Shown here: piece after piece, positions 17,609 through 27,184 of the stretch
How the letters are laid out: each line of letters begins with the position of its first letter
Numbering within the stretch: position 1 is the first letter of the stretch
NCBI GenBank assembly: GCA_946411385.1
Contig: CAMKDV010000016.1
Location: forward strand, 1 to 55,543
Length of the DNA stretch: 55,543 nucleotides
Source of the DNA: an uncultured Bacteroidales bacterium
GTDB taxonomy: Bacteria; Bacteroidota; Bacteroidia; Bacteroidales; Paludibacteraceae
Direction of reading: 5' to 3'
The notes under the pieces: model-generated
What the model saw: only the letters and a program-made list of their open reading frames with translations
Told to the model about the DNA's origin: nothing
Databases searched by the model: none
Program-made: the position numbers and the translations under genes

Positions 17609-18856
17609 CTACTTGCGCGATGATTGCGGAGCGCTGTCGTAGATCGACTGCAGCGTGTAAGTCGGATCGTTGTTCTCCCACGAATCGACCATAGCCCGAA
17701 CAGCCTGTTCGCCCGAACCGATATACCTGCCAGTAGCATGGTCAATCACTCCGAAGCCGTCATTGCCGGCCTTCAGATTACCGTTATCCCAATACAATGC
17801 TGCTATCCTACGGTCACGCATCGCCTTGCATATATAGCGGAAATAGTACAGACGGAACTCTTCGTCGGCTTTCGAGGCACGCCTAACGGCGCCGAACTCG
17901 CCGAAGTATACAGGCACGCCGCGACGGACATACATGTTATACAAGCGGTTGAGCATATTCACATAAGCCTCTTCGCCTACGCCCGGCACAACATCCACGC
18001 CGGTATGTCCCCATTCGTTCTTCTCAGCCGAACCGGCAAAATCCCACGGGTCATAACTGTGTACAGCCACCATGATGCGGTTCTCTACCACATCGGTCGG
18101 CAATACGAGGTTCTCCACGGTCAGGTCGGGGTTGCATACATAGCCCGGCACACCGATGTAGCGTGTTTCGTTCTTGCCTCCGGCTGCCCGGATAGCATCC
18201 ACGCACACCTGATTCCACTCGTTCAGCACGCGGTACTGTGCACCGCCGTCAGTGCGGTTGGCTCCTCCACCCCAGCCGCCGTCCTGGATCTCGTTCAGCG
18301 TCTCGAAGACAAGCCACTCTCCGTCATTGGCGAAGCGTTTGCCTATCTGCAGCCAAACCATTGTCAACTCCTGTTTGATGAGCCGGTTACGCTCCTCATC
18401 GGCTACTGCTGCCGGCAGGTCTATCCAGTGATAGCCTTTGCTCGGGGTGTCTGCCGCACCAAAACCGTCGTGGTGGATATTGATGATTACGATCAGACCG
18501 GCCTTGTGCGCCATGTGAACGAGCTCGTCCACGCGGTCCAGCCAACCTTTCTCTATCGTATAGGTCGGCGCATTGCCGATATGTCCCATCCATGTGATAG
18601 GAATACGTACAGACTTGAAGCCGGCCTTAGCCAAACCGTTGAAAGTCTGCTGGGTTGCTGCTTTGTTGCCCCAACCGGTCTCGTACGAGCAGCCGTCGTA
18701 ATGAGCATCCATCTGGTTGCCCAGGTTCCAACCGATACCCATTGACATACAGAACTGTATTGCCTCATTGTCCATCGGGCGTTGTTTCTTCTCTTGTGCC
18801 TGACATGCCGACAGTACAGCTATCAAGGCAATTAGTAGGATTGATACCTTTTTCAT
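17609..18856 (-). CDS. GH5 endo-beta-1,4-glucanase, surface lipoprotein (subfamily 4-like)
   Basis: A 415-aa glycoside hydrolase family 5 enzyme. The signal peptide ends in LSAC (lipobox), so it is probably lipid-anchored at the surface. GH5 landmarks: GWNLGNQMDAH and ETGWGNKAAT at the start of the barrel, VRIPITW, NIHHDG, the acid/base E189 in FETLNE, HSY, and the nucleophile E320 in YFGEFG. The pattern fits subfamily GH5_4, which acts on cellulose, mixed-linkage glucan or xyloglucan. No carbohydrate-binding module is present; the protein ends soon after the barrel. It is the only extracellular hydrolase in the locus and generates oligosaccharides for the adjacent SusCD system. Confidence 0.92.
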   Translation of the reverse strand: MKKVSILLIALIAVLSACQAQEKKQRPMDNEAIQFCMSMGIGWNLGNQMDAHYDGCSYETGWGNKAATQQTFNGLAKAGFKSVRIPITWMGHIGNAPTYTIEKGWLDRVDELVHMAHKAGLIVIINIHHDGFGAADTPSKGYHWIDLPAAVADEERNRLIKQELTMVWLQIGKRFANDGEWLVFETLNEIQDGGWGGGANRTDGGAQYRVLNEWNQVCVDAIRAAGGKNETRYIGVPGYVCNPDLTVENLVLPTDVVENRIMVAVHSYDPWDFAGSAEKNEWGHTGVDVVPGVGEEAYVNMLNRLYNMYVRRGVPVYFGEFGAVRRASKADEEFRLYYFRYICKAMRDRRIAALYWDNGNLKAGNDGFGVIDHATGRYIGSGEQAVRAMVDSWENNDPTYTLQSIYDSAPQSSRK

Positions 18857-18922
18857 GATAGAAGGGTTTTATTGTGTACTTCTTTATTTGCTTTTATGCG
18901 TGTGAAACCTGTACCGAATAGC

Positions 18923-20305
18923 TTAATCAGTCGTCGTTTCAACCGCTTTGAGTTGCTCGCTGATCTCTTTCATTCTTTCGGTGGTCAGCGGATATATCCA
19001 GATGCACAGAGCCATGACAGCAGCGATAGCAGCGGGTATGTAACTCATCGTCAGGCGCATACCCAGCAGTGCGGACTCCGTCTGCACGGCAGCGTTGGGC
19101 ACCAGGCCGAAGGCATCGAACAGCAGCAACACTGCCGAACCTGCGATGGCTCCACCGAACTTCTGCGCCATCGATCCGCTGGAGAAGATAAGCGCTGTAG
19201 AAGCTGTGCCGTGCTTGGCGGTCGAGTAATCGGCCACATCGGCATACATACTCCATACCAACGGGCTGACGATACCCGTAAAGATGCTGATCACAATCTG
19301 CAGAGCCAACATCATAACGAAGCCGCTATTGCTCACCGGTACGTAGAAGAACAGTACACTCAGCAGCGCCATCACGATGGAGGACGAGATGAAAGTGGTC
19401 TTCTTGCCAAGGCGTTTGCTCAAAGGCACTGCACTTACCACACCTATCATGTTACATACCTCACCTACAGCCAGGAACAGACCTGCAAAGAACAGGAACT
19501 CCAATGTGCCGAGATGGATATGAGCATTCTCGCCGATGTAGTACTTGAAGTAGTACGCTACCGTAGCACCGCGAACGGTGTTGAACAGGTTCGTGCAGAG
19601 TGCGCCGGCAGTAATGATCCACCAGGGTGCATTCTTTATCAGGGCTTTGAAATCGCTGCCCAAACCGGCTCCGCCTTTCACATGTACATGTTCGCGAGTG
19701 AGCAAGAAGCTGCCAATGAACAGACAGAAGCACATCGATGCCACTACAATCATTGCTCCTTGCCACGAGTCGGCAGGTGTGCCGCCTATAGTCCGGGAGA
19801 ACAGGTTGCACAGCGGTTCCCATGCAAATAGGGCGATGAACGAACCGCCGTAAGCAAAGAACATGCGAAACGACGAGAACACCGTCTTCTCTTGAGAGTC
19901 GTTAGTCATCACGCCAAGCATCGAAGCGTAAGGTACGTTGATACCCGTATAGACGGTCATCATCAGGATATACGTCACGTAGGCATATACGAGGCGTGCA
20001 CTCTCACTCCAGTTAGGCGTAGTGAACAGCAGTACACCCGCTATGGCAAACGGTGCGGCGAACCATAACAGGTACGGACGGTACTTGCCCCAGCGGGTCT
20101 GTGTACGGTCGGCTATAACACCCATCATAGGGTCGCTCACGGTATCCCAAACGCGAGTGACGAACATCAGCGTGGCCGTCTGAGCCAACGACAACTGGAA
20201 AATATCGCTATAGAAGATAGGAAGATAGTACGAAAAGATCTTCCAGAACATGCTACTTGACATGTCGCCCATGCCGTAGCCGATTTTTTCACGAAGTTTT
20301 GCCAT
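18923..20305 (-). CDS. GPH-family (MelB-like) sugar:cation symporter
   Basis: A 460-aa inner membrane transporter of the glycoside-pentoside-hexuronide family in the major facilitator superfamily, with about 12 hydrophobic helices. The family signature between helices 2 and 3 is clear: DPMMGVIADRTQTRWGKYRP. It would import cellobiose or longer cello-oligosaccharides from the periplasm with a cation (H+ or Na+). It sits between the GH94 phosphorylase and the GH5 cellulase, with spacers of 45 and 66 bases, so the pathway from surface cutting to cytoplasmic phosphorolysis is encoded in one operon. Substrate is inferred from context. Confidence 0.9.
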   Translation of the reverse strand: MAKLREKIGYGMGDMSSSMFWKIFSYYLPIFYSDIFQLSLAQTATLMFVTRVWDTVSDPMMGVIADRTQTRWGKYRPYLLWFAAPFAIAGVLLFTTPNWSESARLVYAYVTYILMMTVYTGINVPYASMLGVMTNDSQEKTVFSSFRMFFAYGGSFIALFAWEPLCNLFSRTIGGTPADSWQGAMIVVASMCFCLFIGSFLLTREHVHVKGGAGLGSDFKALIKNAPWWIITAGALCTNLFNTVRGATVAYYFKYYIGENAHIHLGTLEFLFFAGLFLAVGEVCNMIGVVSAVPLSKRLGKKTTFISSSIVMALLSVLFFYVPVSNSGFVMMLALQIVISIFTGIVSPLVWSMYADVADYSTAKHGTASTALIFSSGSMAQKFGGAIAGSAVLLLFDAFGLVPNAAVQTESALLGMRLTMSYIPAAIAAVMALCIWIYPLTTERMKEISEQLKAVETTTD

Positions 20306-20350
20306 ATATTAGATTTAAAGTTAACAAAGATCGGGTTGCCTGACTATCTG

Positions 20351-22840
20351 TTATAGCACTACCGTTACCTCATGCTTGCCCGGCTCGTACGGCAGTACAG
20401 TCGGTTTGTCGGCATGTTGCTTGCCGTTGGGGTTCTTTACGGTAATCACATATTCGGCATCACGCCATTTGCGCGTTATCTTGTACTCTTTCAGGTCAGC
20501 CGGAATGCACGGATCCACTTTCAGCCCTTCGTACGTAGGATGAATGCCGAGGATATACTGGCTTACTGTCAGCCAGTTCCATGCTGCGGTACCGGTCAGC
20601 CAGCTGTTCTTGCCCTCGCCGGGCTTAGCAGCTTCCTTACCGGCTACCATCTGGCAGTACACATACGGCTCCACCTTGTGCAAGTCCTGATCTTTGATCC
20701 ATGCCGGAGCAATCTTCTTGTACAGCGTCCAAGCGTCATTGCCACGACCTGCCAACACTTGTGCGATAATTACCCAGGGGTTGTTGTGGCAGAAAATACC
20801 GCCATTCTCCTTGTATCCGGCGGGGTAAGTGGATTGCTCACCCAACTCAATATGATAGGTTGTGTATGCCGGGTAGTTCAGCACCATGCCGTGCTCGCTG
20901 TCAAGCAGACGGGCGGAGCTGTCCAAAGCTTTCTCGGGCATACCTTTCTCTGCACCGATGCGTGCCATAGCGCACCATCCCTGGCTCTCGATGAAGATCT
21001 TACCTTCCTCGTTTTCGTTGGAGCCTACCTTGTTGCCGAAATAGTCATAGGCGCGCAAGTACCATTCGCCATCCCAGCCAGACTGCTCCACTGCCTTGCA
21101 CATCTTCTTTATCTCATTCTCTGCACGATTAGCCTCTTGCTCCATGCCACGAGTGCGGCATAACTCAACATACTGGCGGCCGCAGAACACGAACAAACCG
21201 GCAATCATCAGACTCTCAGCCTTGCTGCCTTCGTTCTTGTTGCCTGTGGTTTGGAACGATTCGTTCGGATCAGCAGAGAAACAGTTGAGGTTCAAGCAGT
21301 CGTTCCAGTCTGCACGACCGATGAGCGGCAGCCCGTGAGGACCGAGATTCTCCACTACATGATTGAAACTGATGCGCAGGTGTTCCATCAGGCTTACCTC
21401 GCTACCTGCTTGGTTATCCCAGGGAACAAGTTCATCCAATATGGACATATCACCCGTCTCACGGATATAGGCCGTCGTACCGAAGATGAGCCACATCGGG
21501 TCATCGTTGAAGCCACCGCCTATGTCATTGTTACCGCGCTTGGTGAGCGGTTGGTACTGGTGATAGCAGCCGCCGTCAGGGAACTGCGTGGAGGCTATAT
21601 CGATGATGCGCTGACGGGCACGCGAAGGAATCTGATGTACGAAGCCCACAAGATCCTGATTGGAATCGCGGAAGCCCATACCACGACCTACGCCGCTCTC
21701 AAAGAACGATGCCGAACGCGAGAAGCAGAAAGTAATCATGCACTGATATTGGTTCCAGATGTTCACCATTCGGTTCAACCGCTCGTCGGTACTCTCCACC
21801 TGATACTTGCTCAGCAGTTCGTCCCACAATGCACATAGTTCGGCAAACGCTGCATCAACAGCCTCCACCGTAGCAAAACGCTCTATCAACGCGTGCGCGT
21901 GTACTTTATTAATGATATGATGGTCTTTCTCGCCCAGCGATGTAAGTAATTCGTAATTTTTAATTCTTAATTCCTCATTTTGGAACTTCTGTTTGTCCTG
22001 GTTTTCCGCATATCCCAAGATGAAGATATAGTCCTTGCTTTCGCCGGGTTGCAGCGTTATTTCTACATAATGGCTGGCAATGGGGCTCCATCCGTGTGCC
22101 AGGCTGTCGGTAGCCTTGCCGTCAATCACGGCTTGCGGTTCACTCAGTTCGTTGTATAGTCCTACGAACGACTCGCGGTCGGTATCATAGCCGTCAGCCT
22201 TGGCGTTGGTCAGAGCGTAGTAGGCATAATGATTGCGGCGCTCTTTGTATTCGGTCTTATGGTAGATTGCCGTAAAGTCCCTTTCACCTTTCACTTTTCC
22301 ACTTTCAATTTCCACTTCCCCTGTCGACAGGTTCCTCTGGAAGTTCTCGCCATCGGTAGCGGCATTCCACAGGCACCACTCGGCATAACTGAACAGTTTC
22401 AGATGCTTTACGGCATTCGTGTTGTTCTTCAGCGTCAACTTGTGCACCTCTGCCCACGTCTGCAGCGGAACAAAGAACAGCACCGATGCCTCCACGCCGT
22501 TCTTGCTGCCCGTGATACGCGTGTAGTTCAAGCCGTGACGGCACTCGTAGCTGTCCAGTTGCGTCTTGCAAGGTTTCCAACCGGGGTTCCAAACGCTATC
22601 TCCGTCTTTGAGATAGAAATAGCGGCCTACCGAATCCATCGGAACACTGTTGTAGCGATAGCGAGTAATACGACGGAACTTGGCGTCCTTGTAGAAGTTA
22701 TACCCGCCACCTGTATTGCTGATCAATCCGAAAAAATCTTCGTTACCAAGATAGTTAATCCAAGGGAATGGAGTCTTGGGGTCGGTGATGACATATTCGC
22801 GATGAGCGTCATCAAAATGTCCATATTCAGAGTGTGCCAT
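20351..22840 (-). CDS. GH94 glycoside phosphorylase, probable cellobiose phosphorylase
   Basis: An 829-aa cytoplasmic enzyme with no signal peptide. It opens with the cellobiose-phosphorylase N-terminus ([26 protein letters not shown]) and has the catalytic region [10 protein letters not shown], whose first Asp is the proton donor in the family, plus the C-terminal sandwich [20 protein letters not shown]. It converts cellobiose and phosphate to glucose 1-phosphate and glucose. The start at 22840 is set by the promoter at 22865-22896; an upstream in-frame ATG lies beyond the transcription start. Two 7-bp tandem repeats sit inside the reading frame (21946-21980 coding [11 protein letters not shown]; 22280-22314 coding [11 protein letters not shown]). 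First gene of the operon. Cellodextrin phosphorylase is an alternative. Confidence 0.9.
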   Translation of the reverse strand: MAHSEYGHFDDAHREYVITDPKTPFPWINYLGNEDFFGLISNTGGGYNFYKDAKFRRITRYRYNSVPMDSVGRYFYLKDGDSVWNPGWKPCKTQLDSYECRHGLNYTRITGSKNGVEASVLFFVPLQTWAEVHKLTLKNNTNAVKHLKLFSYAEWCLWNAATDGENFQRNLSTGEVEIESGKVKGERDFTAIYHKTEYKERRNHYAYYALTNAKADGYDTDRESFVGLYNELSEPQAVIDGKATDSLAHGWSPIASHYVEITLQPGESKDYIFILGYAENQDKQKFQNEELRIKNYELLTSLGEKDHHIINKVHAHALIERFATVEAVDAAFAELCALWDELLSKYQVESTDERLNRMVNIWNQYQCMITFCFSRSASFFESGVGRGMGFRDSNQDLVGFVHQIPSRARQRIIDIASTQFPDGGCYHQYQPLTKRGNNDIGGGFNDDPMWLIFGTTAYIRETGDMSILDELVPWDNQAGSEVSLMEHLRISFNHVVENLGPHGLPLIGRADWNDCLNLNCFSADPNESFQTTGNKNEGSKAESLMIAGLFVFCGRQYVELCRTRGMEQEANRAENEIKKMCKAVEQSGWDGEWYLRAYDYFGNKVGSNENEEGKIFIESQGWCAMARIGAEKGMPEKALDSSARLLDSEHGMVLNYPAYTTYHIELGEQSTYPAGYKENGGIFCHNNPWVIIAQVLAGRGNDAWTLYKKIAPAWIKDQDLHKVEPYVYCQMVAGKEAAKPGEGKNSWLTGTAAWNWLTVSQYILGIHPTYEGLKVDPCIPADLKEYKITRKWRDAEYVITVKNPNGKQHADKPTVLPYEPGKHEVTVVL
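21946..21980 (+). repeat. 7-bp tandem repeat x5 inside the GH94 gene
   Basis: Phased heptamers GTAATTC, GTAATTT, TTAATTC, TTAATTC, CTCATTT. Same family as the spacer repeat at 12648-12689, but here translated as a charged Glu/Lys/Asn-rich segment between the beta-sandwich and the catalytic barrel. Confidence 0.85.
22280..22314 (+). repeat. 7-bp tandem repeat x5 inside the GH94 gene (second family)
   Basis: Phased heptamers CCTTTCA, CCTTTCA, CTTTTCC, ACTTTCA, ATTTCCA. Same family as the spacer repeat at 49681-49758. It is translated in the minus frame as a charged loop in the N-terminal domain. Confidence 0.85.
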
Positions 22841-22864
22841 GATATAGTTTTTCAAAATACGATG

Positions 22865-22896
22865 CAAAGGTAGTACTTTTTGCGCACAAAAACAAA
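22865..22896 (-). promoter_or_regulatory. Promoter of the beta-glucan utilisation operon
   Basis: Minus strand TTTG (22896-22893), 20 bases, TACCTTTG (22872-22865). The predicted start lies about 18 bases before the GH94 ATG. No comparable promoter is visible in the five downstream spacers, which favours one transcript to the terminator at 11365. Confidence 0.7.
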
Positions 22897-22996
22897 TACT
22901 TTTCTGACCTTTATTAAGCTTTTTTTGTCATTTGTGCATTTTTTGTTATTGTTTTTGCACAAATCTTAACACTTTTTCGGTCGTTTTTGTACCAAC

Positions 22997-23031
22997 AAGC
23001 GGCTACCACACTTTCGCATAGTAACCGCTTT
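22997..23031 (-). terminator. Possible terminator after hisS
   Basis: AAGCGGCTAC pairs with GTAACCGCTT (one mismatch) around a 14-base loop, downstream of hisS and upstream of the GH94 promoter. The T-tract is weak. Confidence 0.45.
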
Positions 23032-23046
23032 CCTCCTTTTACCTTT

Positions 23047-23085
23047 CAATTGTCAATCGTCAATCAATCGTCAATTGTCAATCTT
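23047..23085 (+). repeat. 7-bp tandem repeat (CAATYGT) across the hisS stop codon
   Basis: Heptamers CAATTGT, CAATCGT, a 4-base partial CAAT, then CAATCGT, CAATTGT, CAATCTT. The hisS stop (minus TGA at 23073-23071) and its last residues KIDN are encoded by the repeat itself. Confidence 0.85.
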
Positions 23086-24375
23086 CAAGTCTTCGGGTGT
23101 AACAAGCTTCTGTTCGCCTGAAACCATATTTTTCAGCATCAGCTTGCCTTCCGCCATCTCGTTCGAGCCGATGATAGCCACATAGGGTATATGTCTGGCA
23201 TCGGCGTAAGCCATCTGCTTTTTCATCTTCACTGCCTCAGGATAGACCTCTACGCGTCGGCCTTGTTCGCGCAGTTGGGCTGCCACCTTCATTGCAAAGC
23301 GCAGTTCGTCGTCGCCGAAACATGCAAACAAAATCTCCGGAGAAGCTTGCAGGTCTTCGGGATAGAGGTTGAGGTCGCTCAGCACATCATAGATGCGGTC
23401 TGCGCCGAACGATATGCCCACGCCCGACACACCCGGCATGCCGAAGATGCCCGTCAGGTTGTCGTAGCGTCCGCCGCCCGTGATAGATCCCATCTGCACA
23501 TCAAGCGCTTTCACCTCGAAGATGGCACCGGTATAGTAGTTCAATCCGCGAGCCAGACACAAATCCAACTCTATTGACAAATCACAATTGACAAATGACA
23601 AATGATCAAATATCGCCTCCAGTTCCTCCACGCCTTTCAGGCCCACTTCGCTGGTGGCAAGGATAGTCTTCAGTTCGGCAAGCTTGGCTCTGTTGTCGCC
23701 GCTGAGGTTCAGTATAGGCTGCAAGGCTTGTATTGCTTCCGCGCTGAGTCCGCGTTCCAGCAACTCCTCGTTCACTTTCTCCACGCCTATCTTGTCGAGT
23801 TTGTCGATAGCGACAGTGATGTCTATCATTTTCTCTGGCGCACCGATCACCTCGGCTATGCCGGCCAGCACCTTGCGGTTGTTCAGGTGCAGCGAGACGC
23901 GTATTCCAAGGCGTTTGTACACCTGCTCCACTATCTGTATCAGTTCCACTTCTGCCAACAGACTGTCGGTGCCCACCACATCCACGTCGCACTGATAGAA
24001 CTCGCGGTAACGGCCTTTCTGCGGACGGTCGGCACGCCATACAGGCTGAATCTGAAAGCGCTTGAAGGGAAACTGAATGCTGTCACGATGCTGCACCACA
24101 TAGCGGGCAAAAGGCACAGTCAGGTCGTAGCGCAACCCTTTCTCAGGCGCCTCGTTGGCTTTCTCGCCGGAGTTCTGGATGCGGAAAAGCAGTTTGTCAC
24201 CTTCCTCGCCATATTTGCCCATCAGTGTGGACATCAGTTCCATCGACGGGGTCTCAATCTGCTCGAAACCGTACAAGGCAAACACCTCGCGGATAGTAGA
24301 AAAGATATAATTCCTACGCGCCATCTCCAGCGGAGAAAAGTCACGCGTTCCTTTAGGTATGGATGGTTTTTGCAT
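23071..24375 (-). CDS. hisS: Histidyl-tRNA synthetase
   Basis: A 434-aa class II aminoacyl-tRNA synthetase that charges tRNA-His. It has the family opening [20 protein letters not shown], motif 2 around [20 protein letters not shown], the histidine-specific block [28 protein letters not shown], and the C-terminal anticodon-binding domain. A 7-bp tandem repeat (23574-23608) lies just before the histidine block and contributes the residues [11 protein letters not shown]; the extreme C-terminus is also repeat-encoded. The promoter at 24430-24461 gives a leader of about 48 bases. Monocistronic as far as can be seen. Confidence 0.96.
   Translation of the reverse strand: MQKPSIPKGTRDFSPLEMARRNYIFSTIREVFALYGFEQIETPSMELMSTLMGKYGEEGDKLLFRIQNSGEKANEAPEKGLRYDLTVPFARYVVQHRDSIQFPFKRFQIQPVWRADRPQKGRYREFYQCDVDVVGTDSLLAEVELIQIVEQVYKRLGIRVSLHLNNRKVLAGIAEVIGAPEKMIDITVAIDKLDKIGVEKVNEELLERGLSAEAIQALQPILNLSGDNRAKLAELKTILATSEVGLKGVEELEAIFDHLSFVNCDLSIELDLCLARGLNYYTGAIFEVKALDVQMGSITGGGRYDNLTGIFGMPGVSGVGISFGADRIYDVLSDLNLYPEDLQASPEILFACFGDDELRFAMKVAAQLREQGRRVEVYPEAVKMKKQMAYADARHIPYVAIIGSNEMAEGKLMLKNMVSGEQKLVTPEDLKIDN
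23574..23608 (+). repeat. 7-bp tandem repeat x5 inside hisS
   Basis: Phased heptamers TTGACAA, ATCACAA, TTGACAA, ATGACAA, ATGATCA. It is the reverse-oriented relative of the CAATTGT repeat at the 3' end of the same gene, and is translated within the open frame. Confidence 0.85.
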
Positions 24376-24429
24376 ATATGCTTTTGTTAAGCTTTGTTTA
24401 TTCTATTGTTTGATGTATCAAAAAACTTG

Positions 24430-24461
24430 CAAAGTTACAAAAAAATATTGACTTTTGCAAA
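24430..24461 (-). promoter_or_regulatory. Promoter of hisS
   Basis: Minus strand TTTG (24461-24458), 20 bases, TAACTTTG (24437-24430). Confidence 0.7.
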
Positions 24462-24540
24462 TAAATTACGAAAAAAATCGAATTTGCAATAAAATTCCTT
24501 TTCCTTTCATGCGTCAGCCTCGCGTACTTGGTCCCCATAT

Positions 24541-24560
24541 AGTTTCGCTCGCGTGGGGTA
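24541..24560 (+). repeat. Interspersed 20-base element, copy 1
   Basis: AGTTTCGCTCGCGTGGGGTA. It matches 49865-49884 with a single difference (G to A at position 13). Both are preceded by GGTCC within 12 bases and both are intergenic. Confidence 0.7.
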
Positions 24561-24600
24561 GCTACCCATATCTTTGATCTGCGTTTTTCCCACCAAAAAG

Positions 24601-24624
24601 TACTATATACTTTAGTATATAGTA
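24601..24624 (-). terminator. Perfect hairpin, possible terminator of miaB
   Basis: TACTATATAC, loop TTTA, GTATATAGTA. It lies downstream of miaB on the minus strand, about 175 bases past the stop; on the plus strand a T-run follows. AT-only stem, so termination is uncertain. Confidence 0.35.
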
Positions 24625-24688
24625 GTATCTTTTTGCTCAAAAACTGCCATCTTTCCGTGCAAAGAGCCTCACTTTTTTGCTCAAATTA

Positions 24689-24754
24689 GTGCGTGATAAG
24701 TGCGTCGTTAGTGCGTGGTAAGTGGGTGGTAAGTGCGAGATAAGTGCGTGATTG
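24689..24754 (+). repeat. 11-bp tandem repeat x6
   Basis: Six head-to-tail units of consensus GTGCGTGRTAA: GTGCGTGATAA, GTGCGTCGTTA, GTGCGTGGTAA, GTGGGTGGTAA, GTGCGAGATAA, GTGCGTGATTG. There are no spacers, so it is not a CRISPR. The unit length is close to one DNA helical turn. Confidence 0.9.
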
Positions 24755-24798
24755 CCACTCCCTGAAGACCCCATATCCCCATCAAATACAAGGTTCCG

Positions 24799-26154
<1,356 letters not shown>

Positions 26155-26165
26155 GCCGAAACGAT

Positions 26166-27026
26166 TTATACCATGAGCCTGTATGCCTTAGGCGTGCAAG
26201 CGGTGTGGGTCTTAAAGAAGCGATTGAAAAACGCTACATTATCAAAACCGAGCGAGAGAGCTATCTCCTTGACTTGCAGGTTGGTGAGTTTGAGTTTGGC
26301 TTTGGCATCGGTGATGATAGCCTCGACGATGAGGTCACCTGCCGTCTTGTCGCTGACCTGCTTGATGGTAGCGCATAGGTGAGGCAAGGTGATATGCAGC
26401 TGCTCGGCGTATTTGGACACATGATGCCACTCGTGATAATGCTTGAGCACAAGATTGCAATACTCGTAATAGATCTCGTTCTTGCGGTCCTGGGGCCGGA
26501 GAGTAGTTTCAGACTGCATCTTAAAGAAGCCGTTGAAGGTCATCTGGAAGATGTTGTACATATTGACCATCTTCTCGGTATTGAGCAACGAGGGCGTGCA
26601 GTTGGATGCATCAATCAGCAGCTTGCAGGTATTGACCATGACGTTAGCCTGTTCTCCCGTAAGGGTCACGATAGGCGAATGCATATGCATGGCATCGGCT
26701 GTGAGGCGCGTCTGAAAAGTATTTTTCTCCATGAACGACGAGCTGAAGAGCACATAATAGACCAGTGCATCCTCGGAGAACTCGTGGATAAGCAAAAACG
26801 AACCCGACTCAAGCAACAAGGCATCGTTAGCACGAAAATCGTACTGTGTGACATTGATGGTAGCTCGCGCCGTACCTCGAGCGAGGATAGCAAAAACGGT
26901 ACACTGGATCTTACACGGATAGCGGCCATACTCGTTCATAATCTTGCCACTGGCATCACCGATAAGAAAATCGGTAGGACAATCCAACAATGGGATAGAG
27001 GTGTCTTGTGTAGATGTATTTTGCAT
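26166..27026 (-). CDS. AraC-family transcriptional regulator
   Basis: A 286-aa regulator. The N-terminal ~165 residues look like a cupin-type sensing domain (DFRANDALLLESGSFLLIHE). The C-terminal ~100 residues form the paired AraC helix-turn-helix: HVSKYAEQLHITLPHLCATI for the first helix pair and VKEIALSLGFDNVAFFNRFF, followed by HTACTPKAYR, for the second. This is a one-component cytoplasmic regulator; effector and targets are unknown. It lies directly upstream of miaB in the same direction and about 3.3 kb from the beta-glucan operon, which lacks its own regulator, so control of that operon is possible but unproven. A -7 element (27045-27052) is visible without a clear -33. Confidence 0.9.
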   Translation of the reverse strand: MQNTSTQDTSIPLLDCPTDFLIGDASGKIMNEYGRYPCKIQCTVFAILARGTARATINVTQYDFRANDALLLESGSFLLIHEFSEDALVYYVLFSSSFMEKNTFQTRLTADAMHMHSPIVTLTGEQANVMVNTCKLLIDASNCTPSLLNTEKMVNMYNIFQMTFNGFFKMQSETTLRPQDRKNEIYYEYCNLVLKHYHEWHHVSKYAEQLHITLPHLCATIKQVSDKTAGDLIVEAIITDAKAKLKLTNLQVKEIALSLGFDNVAFFNRFFKTHTACTPKAYRLMV

Positions 27027-27044
27027 ATACTAAAAATTTACGCA

Positions 27045-27052
27045 CAAAGATA
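27045..27052 (-). promoter_or_regulatory. Possible -7 element of the AraC gene
   Basis: Minus strand TATCTTTG, about 19 bases before the ATG. No TTTG is found at the 20-base spacing, so the promoter may be weak or need an activator. Confidence 0.4.
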
Positions 27053-27184
27053 CAAAAAAAAATACACTTTTTTAGCATATTCTTAAAAAAAAGTACATTT
27101 TTTATGGTGAAAACCTACTTTTTGTAAGATTGTGCTTAAAAACGGGCACTGATACACTTTCATCAGCTGTCGACAGGACAGAAA

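Larger units (their letters stand above)
24376..24798. other. Repeat-rich spacer between hisS and miaB, no gene seen
   Basis: It holds the hisS promoter (24430-24461), a 20-base element at 24541-24560 that recurs with one change at 49865-49884, a perfect 10-bp hairpin at 24601-24624 and the 11-bp tandem array at 24689-24754. An 80-codon minus frame (24398-24640) crosses the promoter and repeats and is not believed to be a gene. Confidence 0.6.

Noticed and set aside
24398..24640. 80-codon minus frame upstream of hisS
   Set aside because: It spans the hisS promoter, the 20-base repeat and the AT hairpin; no protein-like conservation.
24689..24754. CRISPR array
   Set aside because: Units are contiguous, 11 bases long and without spacers; no cas genes in the window. 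The same holds for 46225-46288.
27166..27180. Palindrome CTGTCGACAG as a terminator after DUF5686
   Set aside because: No loop and no T-tract; probably a chance palindrome.
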